Part shown: piece after piece, positions 48,469 through 61,856 of the stretch | How the letters are laid out: every line of letters begins with the position of its first letter | How positions within the stretch are numbered: position 1 is the stretch's first letter | The notes under the pieces: model-generated | Seen by the model: the letters and a program-made list of their open reading frames with translations, nothing else | The model's database searches: none | What the model was told of the DNA's origin: nothing | Program-made: the position numbers and the translations under genes | DNA from: Chlorops oryzae | Lineage: Eukaryota > Arthropoda > Insecta > Diptera > Chloropidae | NCBI GenBank assembly: GCA_020466095.1 | Contig: CM035808.1 | Span: forward strand, 62,001 to 126,000 | Direction of reading: 5' to 3' | Length of the DNA stretch: 64,000 nucleotides

Positions 48469-49936
48469 GCCATGACCTCCTCCTTCCCCCTAAAAAACAC
48501 CTTTGAACAAGGTCGTTCATGCAAAAGTGGAAACTTTGCCAGTACAAAATTTTGAAAATTCGAATTTCCACGGCTGCTTGAATACCACTTTTTCTTATAT
48601 TGATTGGCATGTTCTTGTGTAGTTCCAAGAAATTCCCCAAAACATGAAACCCCTTCGTCGAATCTTTCTTCAATATTTGAGGCGGAAACAGTTTTTGGTT
48701 GTGCAGTCCAATTTTTGATTAATTAATCAATTAAAATGTTTTATAAAGTCACGAAAACAGAATTCCATTAAGCTCAATTTCAAAAGGAACTTGTGACAGG
48801 TGAAAGTAATCATTTCAATGCGGTGTGAATGCGAGAAAGGGATCCAAACAACAGTCGAAACTATTTAAAAGTTCTGACAGGGCAAAACAATCAAATGAAA
48901 CCTTTCACTCTATAGGTATGTATGTTGCTTATGTTCTTGCTGCTTTTGATTTGAAATATCCCGAACTGTTTGCGAACAGTCAATCTATTGCGTATGAACG
49001 TCATCATTTCGCAATTAAAAAGCTCTTGCTCAAGCCAAATTGCTACCGCCAAATCGAGCCGAAAGGAATGGACACGCCGTTTGTGTGAGTGTGTGTGTGT
49101 GTAAGTCAGTCCGATATCTTTCTTCGAATTAAGCATGTATTTCCCAGTAGCGCTCAGTTTCCATAGATGATAAAGCACAAATTGCTTTTAATTTGGCTTT
49201 CGGTGCTCGTTTTGCTAACAACTTTGATGAAAGTGCTCTGTTTGCTGTGGAAGCACTGCTTGGATGCTTAGCGTGACGGTCAACGGTCGACGGTCGATGG
49301 CATGAGAAGGGCCTGAGAATCATTTCGAAAAAGTACTCAACTTTTATGAGCTCGCACAAAAGCATTTATGCACGATTTATAAATCTTTAACTCACAAAAT
49401 TGGCGATTCGATGGCGGGTGAAAATTCCCGAAAAGTCTTGTTGTGAAAGACAGTTCGGCCGACAAAATGGAGGAACACATGCGAATGTGCTTAGACGCAT
49501 AAGTTTGTTTACACACATTTTTGTGCACGGGCGGACGTGATGTGTTGACTGTTCTCTAGTGAGCGCAAAAAAAAAAATATTGCCAAATATTGATTTACCA
49601 TGTGACAAGACCCAGCAGCACCAAAGTTAACATAGCTGCGGTCCGCGTTGAGTGGCCACTGTTGAACGTTTTGTGGGTCAAGAGATGTTTTCGGCAATTG
49701 GCAAGCTCGACGAACAATCAGTGGGTTCTCACTTGTCTTCAGTCTGGTCAGCATGGTTTCATGTTTGCTCTGGAATAAAATAAGTTTGTGTGGCGATTCA
49801 AAAATAATCTGCGAGCTTATTTTTAGAAAATTTTCAATTATGGGTTAAATCCACATACTTAAGAGAGCTCGTGTAGCTAAAATTGACAATTTTTTAAATG
49901 GAAGGTTCCTGTTCTTTGAACTATCAAAGTAATTCG
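48469..49936. other. Non-coding stretch
   Basis: No gene seen. (GT)n near 49086-49102. The GGTCAACGGTCGACGGTCGATGG direct repeats near 49278-49300 are a short tandem. Confidence 0.45.
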
Positions 49937-50187
49937 CTGCAGTAGTATGGACTGAACCAAGTGTAGTACTAGTCCCCTCATAATTCCACTTCTAATGTAT
50001 TCAACTGACCTTTTTGACATGGGCCTGTCCTTGGGGAGGGACTAGTCCGCAAAACGCCTGATCGTTGGCCAGTTTTTTTGTGTCAATTGTGGTAATTTTA
50101 TCTGGTTTTGGGATAGTCAAATGAGGAAAATAAACAACGAATTTCTTATACATATATATTCTAAGTTGATAAAAGTGTCATTTACAG
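49937..50187 (+). repeat. Dispersed repeat, copy 1
   Basis: About 250 bp that recurs in the same orientation at 62091-62330. Shared blocks include CCCCTCATAATTCCACTTCT, AATGTATTCAACT, ACATGGGCCTGTCCT and GACTAGTCCGCAAAA. The order is kept but with indels. No open frame spans both copies and no terminal inverted repeat was found, so the class is unknown. Confidence 0.6.
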
Positions 50188-51305
50188 ACTACCCTTAAAC
50201 CAGAACCCTTTATTACTGCCCGCCGGCTAGCCGAATTCGATGGGTCATACTGCCATAATATAACCGGTAGGATTTGGACCGGTCAAAGACCAGTATTTAC
50301 ACGTGTGTACATACACTTGAGAGCACTTCGACTGTGAATGGATGTCATGGTCTTACTTTAGAATGGCCGAATGGGTGAAAATGTGTCCTATGACCTTTAA
50401 TCGAATACCCATATTCAAACCTTTTTGTCAGTCGTTCTTAATAGATTAAGGACAATCAAAAGGCTCAATTTCAAGTGTGGAAAAATCCCGCTACAACACA
50501 TTCAAAAAAAAACAAAAAATATAAAAACTTCTAAGCCATTCATAACCTCACCTAAAAAGTCGTGCACATCACAAAAAATGTGAACAAAACTCATTTCCGC
50601 GTTTCGATGAATCGACAAAAGTCGTAAATCAAACCTTTCGCATGCATTGACGCTTGACTCTATAAATAAATCATTTTCTTTGTTTGATCCTACAATGATT
50701 TGTCGAGACACAGTCAAACGTGTCCAGGTATTCTGGTGAAAAGTAAAGTGAACCGATGATTTCACATGATCTGGGAGCGCAAGTGCGCTTTTCGCAAAAG
50801 CAAATAGCAAGTTAACCAAGGATTATACATCAAGTGATTTTTGCTCCTATGGAAGGAAGGTCAGTCCTTTCAACCAGTGCACTAGATTACAATCACAACG
50901 GCACATAAATCGATGTACATGAATAACATTCTTTGCGAAAATAGGAACATAAAAACGGAGCAACGAATTGCCTGCAATTGCACAGGTTCCACATAATTTC
51001 TAAAAAATGCAAAAATTCCATCGGGAAAGGTTAATTATTTTGGAATCCATGTTCCACTGGTCCGTAGAGGAGTTTCTGCTTTAAAAAATGCAAAAATGAT
51101 TTTTGAAATTTAATTCATAATTTGAAATAATCATCTCAAGTTGGCACAGTGGGCTCATTTTGTCCAATTAGTATATAGATTTTTTTCTCATACAGGAGTA
51201 CGAAAATTATAGGCCAAGGACGCGTGGAAGGAGCCCATTAAAATCGACCAAAAATTAGTTCTAATTTAAGTTATAAAAAAAATATCGAAAAAAAACTATA
51301 GTAAC
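50188..51305. other. Non-coding stretch
   Basis: No gene, RNA or repeat array recognised. Confidence 0.45.
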
Positions 51306-52277
51306 CAGTGTTGCCTTTTTAGAAGATTTCTCGCTAAATTAAGGGTGTTTTTTTCATCGTTTTCTGAGAATCGTATGTTTCCATTTTCTTGATCGCCTTA
51401 GTATGACGCCTGGTTTTCAATACACTGAGCGAACTTTACCATGATTTTTTTTTAAAAGGGCGCAGAACGAAAATTTCAAAAGAAAAATTGTTGAGTCAAC
51501 AACATTTTTGGTTGATTTAAAGGAAATATGTTTAATTACATTTATTTCCGTTCGGTATAATTCTCATTTGTTTTATAAAATAGGACATATAAGATATTTT
51601 ATCATATAAGATATTTAATCATCTTTTTAAGCTTTGCGAAAGCAGTCACGACAACGGAGTGACAAAATCGGATGAAGTCCGTCCGATGGCTATTTTTGGG
51701 GGATTATGTTCAGCAGAGGGCCATTTACATTGAACGATAATTAAATTTGTTTTGACATTTCTTTTTTATGGGTTTATTATTGAAATTTTTTTTTATTTTA
51801 AAAATTATCTTGTCATTTCAATTATGTCCGTGGTTAGTTGAACAATTTAAATTTAAATCCATTTTTAAAAATTATTACTTCAATTCAACCTGAAATATGG
51901 TTGATTCAAAAGAAAAATCTTCATTTTTTCCAACAAAAAAAATTATTAAAATAAAAATAATCCTTGTTGAAGCCTTTTTGTATGTTTTTCCTTTTGATTT
52001 AACCAGTTTTTTGGTTGATTTTTTTCTCTGTGTAGCGAAGGAATTCCTGTGCACCAATTCCTGAATACATTCAACACATCCAAGCATATGGAATCAATTT
52101 TTACCCTTTTCACGTTATCAGTGGTTGGCCGTTTGGCATTCTTTTGAAAAATTTTTAGAGAAGCACAATTTCACCGATTTCTAGCGACTTCTTAATACTT
52201 TTATTCCCGAGAATTTAGGGATATTTTGAAATCGCCGCGGCCGTACCGACTGGATTATTTGAAGAACGGCAACACTG
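51306..52277. mobile_element. hAT-type non-autonomous element
   Basis: It begins CAGTGTTGCC and ends GGCAACACTG. The flanks ATAGTAAC (51298-51305) and ATAATAAC (52278-52285) match at seven of eight positions, as expected for an aged hAT 8-bp target duplication. The interior of about 970 bp has no hAT transposase motif that I can see. Confidence 0.65.
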
Positions 52278-54538
52278 ATAATAACGGTCCTTACTTATCT
52301 TTGTAAAATGCTGCCATGGATTTTTCTTTCTTTCGCGGAATACCCGCAGTAAATCGTTGACTTGCAAATAATTTGTAAGACAAGGGACAGAGTCAGCGAA
52401 TCGAATAATTTCGAGCCAGAGTTGAAGTTTCCAGTTCAGACAAGTATTTCTGAGGGTATAGCTGAGGGCTTCCAGACGGTCGCATCGCAGCCCACGTGTC
52501 GTTGCAATGGTGTTGGCCATTGCGACAGGAGTAAATTTCTTTTAAACAGGGACATTTATCTTATAAGATACCCAGACCCAGACTCGATCTTTACTCATAG
52601 GTATTTAAAATTTTCGTCTTTCATATACAATTTTATGTTGGCGTTTGCTTGCGTTTCTATCGACACAATAGTCCAGCAGCAACAATAACTTAATTAGCGG
52701 TGACGCAACCGAGGCATCGGTGCATGAAGGCCAGCCAGTTTCGGTGTGTTCTTAGTTAATCTTGTTGCTCGGATGAGGCACAACGGCTTGGCACCTGAGG
52801 CTTCCCTTCCACTACTGTTGCTTTCACGCTGCATTTATCTCAAAAGGAATGCTGCTGATAGGGCTCTGTGATGGCATCGTCATCGCGTCGTCGGGTCTTC
52901 AATTAGTCAATGAAGTATTTTATAATCGATATGGATGCTTTCTGAATTCTGCCGTCTTCCCGCTGCCTGTTGCCTTCTGAATTCTGCCCTTGCTGTCGTG
53001 TTTGTCTTTTGTTTTTCGCTCGGAACAAATTAAACTTTAACCGCTGGTATTTATAAATTCAAAAGACCGGCAACAGCATCATCATCATCACCTTAAAGGC
53101 ACTAGAAGAATAAGAGATGGTCCCACTCTGTTTTCCCCACTTGCGTGAATCAAATTCTCAGGTCTCGCGCGGTGTTGTGTTTTGTGCTTGTCTCATCGCG
53201 CATAAAATGAAAATGATCTTTTTGAGGGAAGCTTTGAAGTGTTCGAAGAGAAAGCAAAACTCCGAAAACTTCACAAGCTAATTAAGTTTTCGTTAATCGT
53301 TTATTATTGATTTCTTTTGCTCATTCCTATCACTTCGGTTGGGCTTCAAGTATTGATTTAAATTTCCAAATCGTTGAAATTAGATACTCCAGCTTGAGTG
53401 CTTGATGGAATTGTGCTTTTACCAGTTGTGTTAAGTGGACTTTCCAATCCAATTTTGAGATACCTACTCGTATTTGGAAAACTTCACGTCGCTTGAGTGT
53501 TTATTCGCGTTGTGCAGTCGCTAGGACAAACAGGCGAGAGAACCGAAGAAAAATGCCTTTTTAATTATACGTTCATCTGAACCAGTTAGGTCAGTTCTGT
53601 GGATTTCGAGGGCTTCTTCGACTTTAGCTACTCGTGTTATATATCGAGCAACACATAATTTTGATATAAAAAAAATATAAAAAATTTTTAAATGGCTGGT
53701 GATTCGACGCAACAGCGCGACTGACTGTATTTGATTAAGGTAAAGAAAAATCTTTTATAAGGCAATAACAATAAAAATTAATATAAATAAGAGTTTCATA
53801 CAAGGCTTTTGAAGACGTGCAGTCAGATAAGATGCTCGAATTTGAATAAAAAAAAAAAAAACTCCAGGAACATTGCACAGTGGTTCCACAGTAGCCAATT
53901 AAATGCAAAACGGCTTCTTTCGAAAATCACTATTTAGTTACCGGTAACGATGGACGATTACCAATCTACACAAAGTATCAATAATTCATCTATTCATATA
54001 ATTGTCACTTACATTTCTCTAGCAAAGTTAGAAGCATTCTTACATAAATAGCTTGTCATTAATTTATTCTAGTCGATATTGTTTGTTCAGTTTCAAATTC
54101 CACTCGATCGTTTATTTGCGAACAATCTTGTAATATGGATTTCCAAAAAGAATGTATGCTTATACTATTTTGACATGTTTCATAACTTTTTCGCGATTCA
54201 TAGGATTGTGTTTTGTGTGCAAGTCCAAACGAAAATGTCTGGAAGATTTTAGCTTATAAAGCAAACTTTCCATAGGTCCACAATTTGTCCAGGCATATCC
54301 CATAATTCTCACTTACTTCAAATAATCGGTAATATGTCTACTTTCATAAAAGTAAGATTTTCTCGTACCGAGGTATATGCCTATTTACCTGTTATAACTT
54401 CAAAAGCGAGATGCATTTGTTCAAAATTTCCATATTTTTGAAGACTAAATATTCCCGTGGAATGTTGAAGCCATTTATTCCTTGAAATAAAGACAGTTAA
54501 AGTTCATATTTTGAAAAAAGGTTAAGTTTTTTAAAAAT
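52278..54538. other. Non-coding stretch
   Basis: No gene recognised. A CATCAT-type tract lies near 53077-53090. Open frames are short and featureless. Confidence 0.45.
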
Positions 54539-54850
54539 TTATATAAAGCATTCAGAAAATTCTAGTTGGGAACTGCAAGCCATAAAATATATACAATTTT
54601 GAGCAGATATAAAAACTAAAGTGGGCATGGCAGCCCCATTATGATTGATTTTTTTCTTTGGAAGAACACATCCAAGACGCGTATCAAGTTTCAAAGTCCT
54701 AGGTAAAAAAAAATAAAAATTTTGGAAAGTGTCGTGATAAGGGAGGTGGGCGTGGCAGCAGACGGATTTGCAAGATTTTTCAAATTTATTAATTTGGAAC
54801 CGAAGTGCTCCTTCCAAATTTCAATGCTCTACGACTTCTCTTTATATTTT
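54539..54850. repeat. Degenerate Helentron-like module
   Basis: GTGGGCATGGCAG near 54619 and GTGGGCGTGGCAG near 54746 are the reverse complement of the 'ctgccacgcccac' block found in the Helentron-like elements, spaced by about 127 bp as in their tandem modules. Neither terminus is seen, so this is an old internal fragment at best. Confidence 0.35.
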
Positions 54851-57800
54851 TGACCGCACGATATATGGAGCCGAGACCACTGTGCATTGTTAAGGGTCAT
54901 TGAGGCAAGGGCTTATGTTTTATTGTTAAAAGTATTGAATTGGATTGGTGTTAATAAAGAATGGAAGAAGAAACCTATTAAGATTTAAAAAAAACTAAAG
55001 CATTCTATTCTCAAATTGACAAAGCGTTATGAACCTTTCTCGATTAAACGAAGAAATTAAAATTTGTGCTTCTTGTATTGAGCCTTTTTATTCTGAATGA
55101 TCATGAAATGGACTCCGGCAGTTTGAAAGAGTCCCACAATCAACAAAAATTCAACAAATCTATTTAAGCAAAAAAAGTTTGTTTTGCAGTCCAGTCCGTT
55201 GGAGTTTTATTTGATTATTTGAACTCGATGAAAATTATTGAACAACTAGAACTACTTCAAAAACTGACACATAATTATGAAGTGTATAAAAAGCTTTATT
55301 GCCTTATCAAATAATCCAAACTTCTGATAATATCTCTTTTTAGCGTAAATCATAAAAACATAACCTTAGGCGTATCTACTGTCTATGTAAGGAAATAAAT
55401 CTGAGGAAGGATTTTCCATTCGAAGCAGAATTGATGTAAATCATTTCCGAAAGCACCGAAAAGACTTTCTTTCTGATTTTCGACAGAAGGATTTTCTTAC
55501 TGCGCTCAATGAAACACACTTGGGCTTAACCGGAGGCAAATGAAATTGTGAGTTCAAATTAATAGACCGACCGACACTTGAACTATTTTGGCAGTGAACC
55601 GGGCAACGGGCAACATAAATCATCCGACGATGATATGAATTTTAAGGAAAATTGTAATCGTAATCGTAATCGTAATTCGCGCTGCATTTGTCTATACGCA
55701 TAAATCACCGAGATTAGTCAATACGATTTCCTCATGCAGCGAACATGATAATTTCATGTATGCACACACATGCATAGATACATTTCATGTATGAACATAC
55801 CAAGTCGACACTAAAATTTAGAAAATTGCACGAAGGAGGTGGACGGATCCGAAAATCTGCATATTGCAATCAAAGTAAATTATTGAGAAAATCCATATTC
55901 AATTATTGCAGGATGCTCTCAAGCGCAGTTATTCAGTGAGCCACACACACACGCATAGACCATACGGAGTACGTGACACTCTCATGCAAGCTGCCTGCAG
56001 GATGAGCTGGCGTTTATAAATTTCTAATCCTGAAATGAATGCATTCGTACTTTTCGCAAAGATTTGCATGTTTTCGGGGAATTGAAGCAAATTCCGATTG
56101 CGATATCTATCAATATCAATTTTCGGAAAAATTCAAATGTCGCACGAGAAGTGCTGTGCAGCATGCGGAGCTATAGCAAAACGCAACTGTCTCTGTCCGT
56201 GCATGTCGTTGCTTTGAAAAGTGCCATGGCGCTGTGCGAAATTACAGAATTTGCAAGACTTCGAAAAATAAAAAATTTAAAAAATTGGAAATAAAAATGG
56301 AAAACAAGAGAAAACTTATTGCTCAATTAAGCATTGAAATGACAAAAAATCAGTGGAAAAAATGCGGCAAATGCGGAATAAGGATTGCAGTGCCGTATTG
56401 CAATGTGGGACAATGCAAATGCGACGGAGGGGGCGGGGCGCAAGTGGCACACCATACGCATTAAAACTTCGCTCACTGTCATACTGTCACAACTGTATAC
56501 ACACCCACACACACACACACACACAAAGAGAAGACAAAATGTAGACAGGTGTTGGGCGAGTGAGACCGGGACGCGGAGGAGGAGGAGGACGAGCACGCGG
56601 ACGGTAACCGAAACTTTGCAGTTGGAAGGCAGTAATTAATTTCAATTCAATTTGAATTGTTGTTGGTTTCCTTTGTTCCATTTTGTGCTGTCGCAATTGC
56701 CTTTCCGGATGTAACAATCAGAAGAGCCGGAGAAGAGTCGCAGAGAAGAGTCGGAGTCGGAGCCAGGCGAGAGGAGCAGGTGAGTTCTGAAATAAGCTTT
56801 GTCAGTATTACATTCTTAAGGTGAAACAATTAAATGCATGAAGGTCTCATTTCGAACTCGAATGCGGCACGCGGCACGCGGCAAGCGGCATGCGGGAGTA
56901 GCTGGAATAGCAATTGAATAGAATTGAGATAGCAATAGAAAAGGCGATAGAACTAGCGGCAGATATAGAAAAGAGACCCTTACGCGAAAGCTTTTGACAG
57001 CGGTCTAGTCTGACTGAAGTCGTTATCTCTACAAAGTTGTATTGTACTTTGTGTGTGGGTGTGTGTGTGTGTGTGTGTGGAGCAGTTAATATGGAAAATA
57101 TTTTCCTTTTCTTTGCGACTCGTGCGTGAAGCCATTAGGAACGATGAGCGCTGAGTGCTGCAGCAAAGAGACAATAAAATAATAAATTGAAACAAATTTA
57201 CTACTTGTGGCACCCGCTTCGGAATTATCCATCCATCTATCCACCCGTTTCATTGAAAACGACAACAATGAGAACGTTTGCGAAACAAGTGAGTTGGGTG
57301 GTAGGGGGGCGCTAGAAGCGTGTCTGCGTCGCAGCAGTCATTTTTGTTCGCTTCTTATTTCTGGTGGGGTGGTGTGGGGGGAGGTATGTTCGCTTCGCAA
57401 GTGTGAAGGTGATGAGCAAGTGATAACCGTGCGCGCCATGGCATGTGAGTAATTCTCTGGATTCACGAACTGTTCGGCCAATCCGGGAAATATGATGAAG
57501 ATGGCAGGCGGCAGGAGGCAGATAGCTGAGTTTTTATGGGCTCCACTTACACAATTCTCAGCGTAAGAGAGAACCTCTTGGCCGACTTTCGTCTACGCTT
57601 TTGTTAAGCCTGGTTCATTGAGACAAATGAGCACGTGATGAACATGCATAGACGCGCTCGCAGGCATCGCTGCCATGCAAGCGAGACGATAATTTCCATA
57701 ATGCTGCGATTCTTTTTTTGCTAATTTCCATAGCATCATGTTAAAACAATCGGTGAGTGGCAACAGCATGGCATATTCATACAGAAAAGGTTGAAAGTGG

Positions 57801-58264
57801 ATTTTTAGAACAATCCTCTCAGATCTGGTTTTAACGCCCACAACCACAACATAGTGTGTTCAGATATATTTTTGTATGGCGTACGAAATCATTTGAATTA
57901 GATGCACAATTAGGCAAATTACTTTCGCAGGCTTTTGAAGTCGATACCAAAGCAAAGCACTCGGAATAATGTGCTTGAAAAGTAGGCAAAAGAAAATAAG
58001 GCTTCTTAATGTGCACGGCGAAAGGTGAGAAAAAGGAAAACACCGTTTTTCCGAAAAGAAATTTCATTTGCTGGTTAAAATTAAAGAAAATCTTTTCGAT
58101 AGCCTTTTAGATGAGTTAACTGCGAATTCATAGTTTCATGACATTTTTACTATTCCGCTTCTTTTTCCCAATAGGCCGAGACCATTGCTCGTTTATATTC
58201 ATATGAAACGATGTGGTGACACCCATGGTAGCCATTCTGAACACAAATTGCGATTTTTTAGTGC
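54851..58264. other. Non-coding stretch with several microsatellites
   Basis: No gene recognised. (AATCGT)n-like tract near 55655-55675, (CA)n 56507-56525, a GGA-rich tract near 56574-56588 and (GT)n 57051-57079. The open frames over the CA/GT tracts are artefacts of the repeats. Confidence 0.45.
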
Positions 58265-58347
58265 TTAAATATTGTTGAACGTTTTTCAAATTTTAAATTT
58301 TTGAGAACCACAATCTTGTTTTTAATTATAATGAGCTTAAACCTTAA
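58265..58347 (+). repeat. 83-bp direct repeat, left copy
   Basis: Bounded by TTAA at both ends and matching 61857-61939 at about 72 of 83 positions by eye. It lies immediately left of the TTAA-flanked composite element, and its right TTAA is also that element's target site. Confidence 0.7.
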
Positions 58348-59020
58348 GGGGACCTTCTGGTCTAGAGCACGAAAATGTAGGGTATTTTCATGATTTTTTT
58401 TTGGTATTAAGCCAAATAAAAACGATTTTCTAAGTATGCAGGCTTATTATATTCTTTATTGACAAAAAATAAAAATGTATTTTTTGTTTGTTTTGGTATT
58501 TTAAAAATGGCGTTGAAGTGGACCCTCTTTGAAAAAGTACCTCCGTGGTGTGAAAGATTTTGGCAGTTCTGGTAATCGAAAAAAAAAAAACAAAAATATG
58601 TTATTAATCAGAATGAATGCAGCTATGGCAGGAACTAGAATAAAAAAAAATTTTTTTAAATTGACAAAACGGCGCAATTTTTTATTTCAACCATCAAAAA
58701 CTCCCCTTTTTTGACCATTTTTTTTAATGAAAAAATATGAAGTTCTTGAAATAAAAATTCGATTCTAGTTCGGGCCATAGCCATTGATGTTATGAATAAC
58801 ATATAAAATTTCCAGACAAATCGGTTCGATGGTTTTTTTGATTTCATTCACACCAGGTCAAAAAAAGTTGTTTTGAGATAAACGCGTTCGAAGTTTCTTT
58901 GATCAAGCGCGCTGCCTGCTGTCTCTACCTACTAAAAAGGCTGTAGCTAAACAAATATTGTCAATATCTTCACGAAACTTTGCCAGCATATTCTTAAAAG
59001 TCTATTCTTCCGAAATATTA

Positions 59021-60284
59021 GTTATAAAAAGAAATCCATATTTTTGCATTAAATTGAGGCTTTATTTAAGATAGTTAGAATGACCCGATTTAGGTCAAAT
59101 ATGCGCCGTTTTGTTCGATAACTTGTTGTTATTTTAAAGGTATTTTTATTATGCCTCTCTCATAGAAGCCCTCGTTCCTATTAACAAAAAATTGAGACAG
59201 TCGAATTTCAGAAGCCTCTGTTGAAGCGAATGTTTCACCAGCACAATTGTTCGCCATGGAGAGGAACAGATGGTAATCACTTGGTGCCAGGTCGACTATA
59301 AGGTGGATGCAGAAGAACCTCCCAACCAAACTCCGGAGCTTCTGGCGAGTCACTATCGATGTGTGTGCCTGGCGTTGTCCTGATGGAACACAATTCCTCT
59401 CCTATTGGCCAAAGCTGGCCGCTTATGGGCGATTGCTTCCTTCAGACGGTCCAATTGTTGACAGTAGAGTTCCGAGTTAAGAGTTTTGCCGTATGGGAGC
59501 AGCTCATAGTAGATAATTCCTGCCAATCCCACCATAACACACAGCAAAACCTTCCTGGCCGTCAATCCTGGCTTGGCCACCGTTTCCGCCGGTTCACCGT
59601 GTTTCGACCACGACCGTTTTCGCTTGACGTTATCGAAGTGACCCACTTTTCATCACCAGTCACCAACGCTTCAGAAATGGGTCGATTTTGTTGCAGTTCA
59701 GCAGCGATTCGCAGATGGAAATTCGGTCTATGAAATTTTTTTGCGTTAACTCGTGTGGCACCCATACATCGAGCTTCTTTGTGTATCCAGCCTTATTCAA
59801 ATGGTTCCAAACGGTTTTTGTGCAATCTTTAGCTCTTTTGCAATCGAAACAGTGCTAACATGACGTCGGACTCGATAAATTTCCATGATTTTATCGACAT
59901 TTTCGACAATTGGCTTCCAGTGCGTGTGCATACTTGACATCAAAGTTACCGAACGGAATCGACGAAACCAAAATTGCGCATGATTGGTGTTACAGTATCA
60001 GGTCATAAACGCTATTCACATTTTCAGCCGCCTGGCTTGCGTTTTCTCCCTTATCGAAGAAAAACTGTAAAATGTAGCGAAATTTTCTCTTTGCTGATGT
60101 CCATCTTTGACAAGCTCTCAAACAAAACTGAATCAATCAATCAGAAAAGTGTCAAAAAAGCTTTTTTAGTAGGAACTGTCATCTTTCTAATGCCCCTAGC
60201 GAACACGATCGGACTTATACAACGCGAGATGCAGATAAATAACGCCATCTATTGGAAAAATAATGGATTTCTTTTTACTACACC
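59021..60284 (-). mobile_element. mariner element, complete ends, inactive
   Basis: The 1264-bp insertion has imperfect inverted ends sharing TAAAAAGAAATCCAT, with TA at each border (59019-59020 and 60285-60286). This is the size and target site of a full mariner. It contains the broken transposase gene annotated separately. It sits inside the TTAA-flanked element and 13 bp from the Helentron-like insertion. Confidence 0.8.
59129..60104 (-). pseudogene. Mariner transposase pseudogene (DD34D family)
   Basis: Minus-strand frames, read in order, carry mariner landmarks: a helix-turn-helix-like N-terminal part, WVPHEL, TGDEKW (first catalytic Asp), KPGLTARKVLL, HQDNAR (second Asp) and LAPSDYHLF (third Asp). 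The enzyme of this family cuts and pastes the element at TA. The reading frame is broken several times: after a short start near 60104, between TGDEKW and the KRKRSW block (about 59640), and just after HQDNARH (about 59355, a frame loss and stop). No single frame covers more than about 100 residues, so it is dead. All three catalytic-motif regions are still recognisable, suggesting moderate age. Confidence 0.85.
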
Positions 60285-60297
60285 TAATATATATAAA

Positions 60298-61643
60298 ACA
60301 AGTAAAGAAGTTTACATCGGCAAAGCCGATTGCACACATACCTTTTCCTCAGCCTAAAATATGTTAAAACATTACCTTAACGAAAATTCCTGCCGTATTC
60401 GTTGTTCTAGCTTGGATATCTATTTATACCTTATCTGTACTTCGATTTAGGTTCTAAAACTCGAGATTATTATTAAGCAAAAAAATTTCGCGAATGGTGG
60501 TCATGGTCAAATTTTAACCGTTAGAGGACAATATGTCTAGCTGCGAAATACTCAATTCAAAATAGTGAAAATCAAATTTTCGCGAATTTCGCGGATGGTG
60601 GTCTTGATCACATTTTAACCCTTAGAGGAAATTTAGTTTAGCTGCGAAATACTCACTTCAAAATAGTGAAAATCAAATTTTCGCGAATTTCGCGGATGGT
60701 GGTCTTGATCAAATTTTAACCCTTAGAGGACATTTTGTTTAGCTGTGAAATACTCAATTCAAAATAGTGAAAATCAGGTTTTCGCAAATTTCGCGGATGG
60801 TGGTCTTGATCAAATTTTAACCCTTAGAGGACATTTTGTTTAACTGCGAAATACTCACTTCAAAATAGTGAAAATCATATTTTTGCGAATTTCGCGGATG
60901 GTGGTCTTGATCAAATTTTAACCCTTAGAGGACATTTTGTTTAGCTGCGAAATACTCAATTAAAAATAGTGAAAATCAGGTTTTCGCGAATTTCGCGGAT
61001 GGTGGTCTTGATCAAATTTTAACCCTTAGAGGACATTTTGTTTAACTGCGAAATACTCACTTCAAAATAGTGAAAATCAAATTTTCGCGAATTTCGCGGA
61101 TGGTGGTCTTGATCAAATTTTAACCCTTAGAGGACATTTTGTTTAGCTGCGAAATACTCAATTCAAAATAGTGAAAATCAATTTTTGCGAATTTCGCGAA
61201 ATGTGGTCATGGTCAAAATTTATCCATAATGGACGACTTTATTTGGCGGCAAAATACACAACCAGAAGAAGCAAAAAAAAAAAATCATTTTTCTATTCAG
61301 ATATGAGAATAAGAGAAAGAGTGTTTTTTTCTAATGTGTAGGATGATGACCATAGTTATAGCGATGTCGCAATTTTTTTTCAGCGAAAGCTTAAGTCTAC
61401 ATAGTAGCTATACACACACCAAATTTCAATAAGCTGGGATGTATAGTAAAAAAGTTATCCACGAAAAACGTTAAAAATCGTGATTTTTGAAACTTCTGAA
61501 CCACTTCCCACGACCCAAGAAGGGACTACGAAAAAAATTTGTATGCAGTTTTTCGGACATTTACCTGGTTGAAGTCCATGCCAAATTTCAATATGATATC
61601 TTTCATGGCTTAGGAGTTAATTACGAAAAACTAAAGTGTGACC

Positions 61644-61683
<40 letters not shown>

Positions 61684-61816
61684 TGGCTAGATCGATTCCT
61701 CTTGTCACCCTGATCAAGAATATATATATATGTCTATATCTACCGCGACTCCTTTGGTATGTTACATACACCGTGCCAAACTTAATATACCCTTTCCTTC
61801 GGAAAAGGTATAAAAA
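60298..61816 (+). mobile_element. Helentron/DINE-1-like (mini-me) element with central satellite
   Basis: It starts ACAAGTAAAG, followed by a stem-loop (ATCGGCAAAGCCGAT). A central array of 101-bp units follows (60480-61255), then a GACA tetranucleotide tract (61644-61683), the conserved core CCCTGATCAAGAATATATA, and the end CCTTCGGAAAAGGTATAAAAA. This order (start block, stem-loop, central tandem repeats, microsatellite, GGTATAAAAA end) matches the other Helentron-like copies here and known fly DINE-1/mini-me elements. Non-coding. Confidence 0.75.
60480..61255 (+). repeat. Eight-unit 101-bp minisatellite
   Basis: The motif TTCGCG(A/G)ATGGTGGTC recurs at exactly 101-bp steps (anchors about 60489, 60590, 60691, 60792, 60893, 60994, 61095, 61196). 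There is no length change in eight units. Odd and even units differ consistently (see findings). The first and last units are the most diverged and share the variant GGTCATGGTCAAA. Confidence 0.9.
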
Positions 61817-61856
61817 AATAATCAATTTTCAAAAAATTCTAGAGCAGAAGGTCCCC

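Larger units (their letters stand above)
58348..61856. mobile_element. TTAA-flanked element carrying nested mariner and Helentron insertions
   Basis: A 19-bp terminal inverted repeat, GGGGACCTTCTGGTCTAGA (one mismatch), lies at 58348 and, complemented, ends at 61856. TTAA borders it on both sides (58344-58347 and 61857-61860). Without the two nested insertions (59021-60284 and 60298-61816) only about 700 bp of own sequence remains, non-coding. A TTAA target suggests the piggyBac or Kolobok type, though piggyBac termini usually begin CCY rather than GGGG. Confidence 0.6.

Noticed and set aside
60480..61255. Regular 101-bp repeats as a CRISPR array
   Set aside because: Units are contiguous near-identical tandem copies with no unique spacers, inside a fly transposable element.
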